From NCBI RefSeq assembly GCF_044454545.1, contig NZ_JBITDV010000012.1, positions 124,001 through 188,000 on the forward strand: a DNA stretch of 64,000 nt, written 5' to 3'. This DNA is from Cryptosporangium sp044454545 (GTDB lineage: Bacteria; Actinomycetota; Actinomycetes; Mycobacteriales; Cryptosporangiaceae). The position numbers were made by a program, and so were the translations under genes. Below, piece after piece: positions 60,001 through 64,000 of this stretch (position 1 is the first letter of the stretch; each line of letters begins with the position of its first letter). The notes beneath the pieces were generated by a model. It did no database searches. It saw nothing but the letters and a program-made list of their open reading frames with translations, and was not told the DNA's origin.

Positions 60001-61206
60001 ATGGGACGCATGACCGACGCCCCACGTGCCGGCCTGTTCTCCCGGGTCGGACTGCGTGCCGGCCCCTATCTCGCTCTGCACCGTCGTGGGCGCGCCAACG
60101 GCCGAGTGCTCACCGCTGGGGTGGGCGCGGCCGCGCTCGGCTCCGTGGTCGTGATCGGCGGCACGAGCCTGGTGGCGGCGAACGCGACCGGCCGGCCGGA
60201 GCCCACCTGTGCGCCCGTGAGCTGCTCCACGACCGAAGATCGCAAGACCCGTGAAAGCGCTTCCCCACGACGCTCGGCGATCGCGTTACCCCCCGGGTTA
60301 CCGGCCTCGCCGGTCCCGAAGGCCTCGACGTCGAACCGGCCCGGTGCCGGCCCGCTCGGCGCCCTCTACGTCGACTCCGAGGGCCAGGCGGCCGAGTGGG
60401 TGGCCGGAAACTCCGGAGACTCGCGGGTCGGCGTGATCCGGGACCGGATCGCCGGACAACCGCAGGCCCGCTGGTTCGCCGCCGACGATCCGGGTGAGGT
60501 CGAGGGTGCGGTCCGGGCCTACACCGCGCAGGCGGCGTCCAAGGGCGAAGTGCCGGTTCTGGTCGCCTACAACATGACGAATCGCGACTGCGGCGGCGCC
60601 AGCGCCGGCGGCGCGGACGGCGCCGACGGTTACCGCACCTGGATCAGCAATTTCGCGTCCGGCCTCCGCTCCGGGACGTCGATCGTCGTCCTCGAACCTG
60701 ACTCGCTCCCGCACCTGACCGACTGCCTCTCCGAAGGCCAGCAACAGGAGCGACTCGACCTGCTCGCCTATGCCGCGAAGACGATCAAACAGAAGAGCGC
60801 CAAGGCGCGCGTCTACTACGACGTGGGCCACTCCGCGTGGCTCGCTCCCGGCGAAGCCGCCCGCCGCGCCGAGCGGGCCGGTGCCCGGCAGTACGGAGAC
60901 GGAATCGCACTCAACACGTCGAATTACCGGACGTCCGGTAACGAGGTCGCGTACGGCAAGCAGGTGCTGGCCGCGCTCGGCGGCGGGCAGATGGTGATCG
61001 ACACGTCCCGCAACGGCAACGGCCCCGCCGGAGACGGCGAGTGGTGCGATCCGTCGGGCCGCAAACTGGGGCGCAACCCCACCACGGCCACCGGCGACGC
61101 GAAGGTCGCGGCCTACCTCTGGGTCAAGCGTCCGGGCGAGTCCGACGGGTGCAGCGGCTCGGCGGGTCAGTTCATCGCCGAGACCGCGTACGAGCTGAGC
61201 TCGTAG
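60001..61206 (+). CDS. Glycoside hydrolase family 6 protein (endoglucanase/cellobiohydrolase type)
   Basis: A 401-residue secreted or membrane-anchored enzyme. A hydrophobic segment at about 38-58 acts as a signal or anchor, followed by a short Ser/Pro linker with two Cys. The GH6 barrel covers about 115-401: 'VLVAYNMTNRDCGGASAGG' is the first signature, 'VVLEPDSLPHL' carries the catalytic acid Asp, and 'VIDTSRNGNGP' with 'WCDPSGRKLG' completes the site. GH6 enzymes hydrolyse beta-1,4-glucan with inversion. No carbohydrate-binding module is attached. ATG 60001 or ATG 60010 could be the start; neither has a clear RBS. Confidence 0.92.
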   Translation: MGRMTDAPRAGLFSRVGLRAGPYLALHRRGRANGRVLTAGVGAAALGSVVVIGGTSLVAANATGRPEPTCAPVSCSTTEDRKTRESASPRRSAIALPPGLPASPVPKASTSNRPGAGPLGALYVDSEGQAAEWVAGNSGDSRVGVIRDRIAGQPQARWFAADDPGEVEGAVRAYTAQAASKGEVPVLVAYNMTNRDCGGASAGGADGADGYRTWISNFASGLRSGTSIVVLEPDSLPHLTDCLSEGQQQERLDLLAYAAKTIKQKSAKARVYYDVGHSAWLAPGEAARRAERAGARQYGDGIALNTSNYRTSGNEVAYGKQVLAALGGGQMVIDTSRNGNGPAGDGEWCDPSGRKLGRNPTTATGDAKVAAYLWVKRPGESDGCSGSAGQFIAETAYELSS

Positions 61207-61216
61207 CCGGTCGGGG

Positions 61217-61222
61217 TACCGT
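61217..61222 (+). promoter_or_regulatory. Leaderless -10 box for the MBL-fold gene
   Basis: TACCGT is followed after 6 bases by the GTG start at 61229, with no RBS. Confidence 0.5.
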
Positions 61223-61228
61223 ACAGGG

Positions 61229-61996
61229 GTGGCCGAGCTACCGTCGTTGCACTTCCTCGGGCATTCGACGGTGCTGATCGACCTCGAGGGTGTCCGGGTG
61301 CTCACCGACCCGGTGCTGCTGCCCCGGGTGGCGAACGTACTGCGCCGCACTGCCGCCCCGCTCGACCCGTCGCTGCACGCGAACGTCGACGCGGTCTGCA
61401 TCTCGCACCTGCACGCCGATCACCTCGATCTGGCGTCGCTGCACCGGTTGGGCCGGAACACGCTGCTGATCGTCCCCGAGGGCGCCGGCGAGTTCCTGTA
61501 CCGCAAGGGCTTCCGCGAGGTCGTCGAGCTGTCCCCGGGCAAGTTCCACGACGTCGGCCGGGTGCGCATCACCGCGACCAAGGCCGTCCACGACGGCTAC
61601 CGCCCGCCGTTCGGTCCGCGGGCGCTCGCGGTCGGCTACGTCGTCGAGGGCGCGTCGAGCCGGGTCTATTTCGCCGGTGACACCGACGAGTTCGACGAGA
61701 TGGACGAACTGGGGTCTCTCGGTCTTGATGTCGCGTTGATCCCGGTCTGGGGGTGGGGGCCCAACCTCGGGCCCGGCCACCTCGACCCGCGGGGCGCCGC
61801 CGAGGCCACCCGCCGTCTGAGGCCGACGTACGCCGTCCCGATCCACTGGGGCACACTGCATCCCTACGGCATCGGCCGCTGGATGCGTGCGCGCCTGGTC
61901 GACCCGCCCCGGCGCTACGCCCAGGCGGTCACCGAGCTCGGCCTGTCCACCCGCGTCCTGCACACCGAGCCGGGACGCCGGGTGGAGGTGGGATGA
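61229..61996 (+). CDS. MBL-fold metallo-hydrolase
   Basis: A 255-residue metallo-beta-lactamase-fold protein. 'SHLHADHLD' near residues 53-61 is the H-x-H-x-D-H metal site. 'FAGDTDEFDEM' supplies the bridging Asp and 'PIHWGTLHPYG' the last His. 'LHFLGHSTVLIDLEGVRVLTDPV' at the start is typical of the UPF0173/NAPE-PLD-like subgroup. The substrate is unknown; members hydrolyse phosphodiesters, lactones or thioesters. It is the first gene of an operon, its stop overlapping the DedA-like start as ATGA, which suggests a membrane or lipid-related function. Confidence 0.88.
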   Translation: MAELPSLHFLGHSTVLIDLEGVRVLTDPVLLPRVANVLRRTAAPLDPSLHANVDAVCISHLHADHLDLASLHRLGRNTLLIVPEGAGEFLYRKGFREVVELSPGKFHDVGRVRITATKAVHDGYRPPFGPRALAVGYVVEGASSRVYFAGDTDEFDEMDELGSLGLDVALIPVWGWGPNLGPGHLDPRGAAEATRRLRPTYAVPIHWGTLHPYGIGRWMRARLVDPPRRYAQAVTELGLSTRVLHTEPGRRVEVG

Positions 61997-62685
61997 CAGC
62001 GACGACCATCCTGGCCACGGCCTGGCCCGACCGGGTCGCCGACGCGGCCTCCGCGAGCTACCCCGTGCTGGTCGTCGCCGTGCTGATCGGCGCGATCATC
62101 CCGGTCATCCCCACCGGTGCGGCCGTGAGCGCCGCCGCCGTCCTCGCCGTGCACAACGGCGGGGTGTCGCTGGTCGAGGTCATCGCGCTGGCCGCCGCGT
62201 CGGCCTGGGCCGGTGACTGCGCGGTCTACGCGCTGTTCCGCTGGGGCCGCCGCGGGGTCACCCGGCTGGTCGCACGCAACCTGCCGTCGTTCTCGCCCGA
62301 CACCGCGGAAGGCCGGTCCCGGCTCGACGACACCCGTCGGCGGCTCACCGAGAACGGCACCCAGGTGCTCGTGGTCTCGCGGCTGATCCCGGGTGGCCGG
62401 CTGCCGACGCTGTTCGCGGCCAGCGCCGTGCGTTACCCCTGGCCGCGGTACTTGACCGGGGCGGCGTTCGCGGCGGCCGTGTGGGCGGTCGCGTACGCGG
62501 TGATGGGGCTGCTCGGCGGCTCGCTGTTCTCGAACCCGCTGGTCGGCATCGCGGTGACCGTGCTCGCGACGCTGCTGGTCTCGGTGATCGCCCGCTACGT
62601 CCAGCGCTGGCTGGCGAACCGGCAGTCGACCCGGGGCGGAGACGCTTCCGGTACCTCCGGCGACGTGCGCGCCGAGGTCGGCTGA
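61993..62685 (+). CDS. DedA/SNARE-associated family membrane protein
   Basis: A 230-residue inner-membrane protein. The DedA pattern is visible: a hydrophobic start ('LIGAIIPVIPTGAAVSAAAV'), 'AGDCAVYALFRWGRRG', the conserved Arg in 'VVSRLIPGGRLPTLFAASAV' and 'YLTGAAFAAAVWAVAYAVMG'. DedA proteins include flippases for undecaprenyl phosphate or phosphatidylethanolamine. The ATG overlaps the MBL stop (ATGA). The next gene starts 8 bp later. The C-terminal ~20 residues are Gly/Ser-rich. Confidence 0.87.
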   Translation: MTATTILATAWPDRVADAASASYPVLVVAVLIGAIIPVIPTGAAVSAAAVLAVHNGGVSLVEVIALAAASAWAGDCAVYALFRWGRRGVTRLVARNLPSFSPDTAEGRSRLDDTRRRLTENGTQVLVVSRLIPGGRLPTLFAASAVRYPWPRYLTGAAFAAAVWAVAYAVMGLLGGSLFSNPLVGIAVTVLATLLVSVIARYVQRWLANRQSTRGGDASGTSGDVRAEVG

Positions 62686-62693
62686 ACCAGCCC

Positions 62694-64000
62694 GTGACGC
62701 GTTTCCGACGGCTGCGCAGCGGCGGGCGGCGCCTGCTCCGGGGTGGACGCACGGCGACCCGTCTGATCCTGGTGTGGCTGGTCGGTGCCGGTTCGGTCGG
62801 CGCGCTGTCGCTGGGGCTGCCCGGCTTCGACATCGGCCGGCCCACCAACGCGGTCGTCGTCTCGGTCGTGCTGAGCGTGATCAACGCGGTCGTCTGGCCG
62901 TTCCTCATGCGGTTCGCGCTCGCGGTCTCGGTGCTGACGATGGGCGTCGGCGCGTTCGTCCTCAACGGACTCGTGGTCTACTACGGCCTCCGCGAGATCC
63001 CGGACGTCCGGCTGCCCGGCGCGCCGACCGGCGTGCTGGTCGCGCTCGCGGTGTCCGCGGTCACCGGCCTGACGAGCTCGCTGATCGGCGTCGACGAGGA
63101 CGAGTTCTTCCACCGCCGGGCCCGGCGCCGGGCGCGCCGCCGGCTCGGCCGTCCGAACAGCATCCCCGGGCTGGTCATGGTGCAGATCGACGGGCTCGGC
63201 CACGAGGTGCTGCAGCGCGCGATCCGGGACGGCGACGTACCGACCCTGGCCCGCTGGCTGAGCAACGGGACCCACCGTCTGATCCCCTGGACGACCGACT
63301 GGTCGTCGCAGACCGGCGCGTCCCAGGCCGGCATCCTGCACGGCTCGAACCGGGACATGCCCGCGTTCCGCTGGTACGAGAAGGATCACGGCCGGTTGAT
63401 GGTGAGCAACCGGCCCGCCGACGCGGCCGAGATCGAGCGGCGGCACTCCGACGGCCGCGGCCTGCTGCACACCGACGGCGCCAGCCGCGGCAACCTGTTC
63501 ACCGGCGACGCGGAGCACAAGAGCGTGACGCTGAGCAGCGCCGGGCGTCGCAAGGGCCGCCTCGGCGCCGGCTACCAGGGCTACTTCGCCAACCCCTACA
63601 ACGCGGTCCGGACGCTCACCGGCGCACTGTTCGACGTCGTCCGGGAGCTGATCGCGGCCACCACGCAGCGGCAACGTGACGTGCGGCCCCGGGTGCCCCG
63701 CGGCGGCATCTACCCGTTGGTGCGGGCGCTGGCCACGGTCGTCACCCGCGACCTGGTCGTCGAGGGCGTGCTCGACGACATGATGGCCGGTCGCACCGTC
63801 GTCTACGCCGACCTCACCGGCTACGACGAGGTCGCGCACCACTCCGGCATCGAGCGGTACGACACGCTCGCGGTGCTGCGTTCGATCGACCAGCAGATCG
63901 GACGCCTGGACCGGGCGGCCGAACTGGCTCCGCGTCCGTACCGGCTGGTCGTGCTGTCCGACCACGGGCAGAGCCAGGGCGCCACGTTCGCCCAGCGGTA
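62694..64000 (+). CDS. Holin-like membrane domain fused to a type I phosphodiesterase/nucleotide pyrophosphatase (partial)
   Basis: The gene runs off the window after 435 codons. After an Arg-rich start, residues ~22-125 form four membrane helices of the phage-holin superfamily IV type ('VVLSVINAVVWPFLMRFALA', 'VLTMGVGAFVLNGLVVYYG'). An Arg-rich linker leads to an alkaline-phosphatase-superfamily domain: 'MVQIDGLGHEVL' (metal Asp), 'SSQTGASQAGILHG' (Thr nucleophile), 'YADLTGYDEVAHHSG' and 'VVLSDHGQSQG' (metal ligands). It probably hydrolyses phosphodiester or pyrophosphate bonds at the membrane. GTG 62694 lies 8 bp after the DedA-like stop and continues that operon. Confidence 0.88.
   Translation, partial: MTRFRRLRSGGRRLLRGGRTATRLILVWLVGAGSVGALSLGLPGFDIGRPTNAVVVSVVLSVINAVVWPFLMRFALAVSVLTMGVGAFVLNGLVVYYGLREIPDVRLPGAPTGVLVALAVSAVTGLTSSLIGVDEDEFFHRRARRRARRRLGRPNSIPGLVMVQIDGLGHEVLQRAIRDGDVPTLARWLSNGTHRLIPWTTDWSSQTGASQAGILHGSNRDMPAFRWYEKDHGRLMVSNRPADAAEIERRHSDGRGLLHTDGASRGNLFTGDAEHKSVTLSSAGRRKGRLGAGYQGYFANPYNAVRTLTGALFDVVRELIAATTQRQRDVRPRVPRGGIYPLVRALATVVTRDLVVEGVLDDMMAGRTVVYADLTGYDEVAHHSGIERYDTLAVLRSIDQQIGRLDRAAELAPRPYRLVVLSDHGQSQGATFAQR

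Overview
This is a high-GC stretch with actinobacterial hallmarks: frequent GTG starts, GTGA/ATGA stop-start overlaps, a PknB-type kinase, an Rpf-like transglycosylase-LysM protein under a c-di-AMP riboswitch, a WS/DGAT-PlsB-PlsC lipid cluster, a DinB-fold protein of the mycothiol-dependent class, and several apparently leaderless genes. A chemoreceptor, c-di-GMP proteins and plant-polymer enzymes (GH8, GH6, expansin-like) suggest a motile soil or plant-litter actinomycete of the Cryptosporangium/Kineosporia/Actinoplanes kind. The genus is inferred. I saw no tRNA, rRNA, insertion sequence, integrase or CRISPR array.

Layout. 1-8.0 kb: end of an AI-2E-type permease, a GH8 glycosidase, a Ser/Thr kinase and a four-gene ABC importer. 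8.0-14.1 kb: a LuxR-type response regulator and an unusual two-module histidine kinase, then a membrane-anchored expansin-like protein. 14.2-19.1 kb: GNAT, PP2C phosphatase, a small secreted protein, a cyclotransferase-like protein, a SEC-C protein and two exported proteins. 19.2-25.8 kb: a four-gene lipid operon on the minus strand. 25.9-30.2 kb: a RelE-like/UvrD-like helicase divergent from a DUF262 protein. 30.2-40.4 kb: a SecD-head-like membrane protein, an MCP-PilZ receptor, oxidoreductases, an ATP-grasp enzyme, a decayed DUF998 gene, HrpB and a TetR regulator. 40.5-51.8 kb: an MMPL transporter, a GGDEF-EAL protein, a helicase-C3-domain protein, a PadR-ABC operon, and a DinB-fold protein divergent from a second PadR. 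52-58 kb: one 2016-residue helicase-nuclease. 58-64 kb: MarR, the riboswitch-controlled Rpf/LysM gene, GH6, and an MBL / DedA-like / holin-phosphodiesterase operon that runs off the end.

How the genes fit together. GH8, the expansin-like protein and GH6 form a dispersed cellulose and wall-loosening set. MCP-PilZ and GGDEF-EAL link c-di-GMP to taxis. The lipid operon covers glycerolipid and wax or triacylglycerol acylation. The helicase-nuclease and the helicase/DUF262 pair are the best candidates for nucleic-acid defence. Control DNA is unusually readable: a riboswitch, a four-copy 18-bp repeat array between tetR and the MMPL gene, paired palindromes before both PadR genes, and divergent leaderless promoters whose -10 boxes overlap by the two bases TA.
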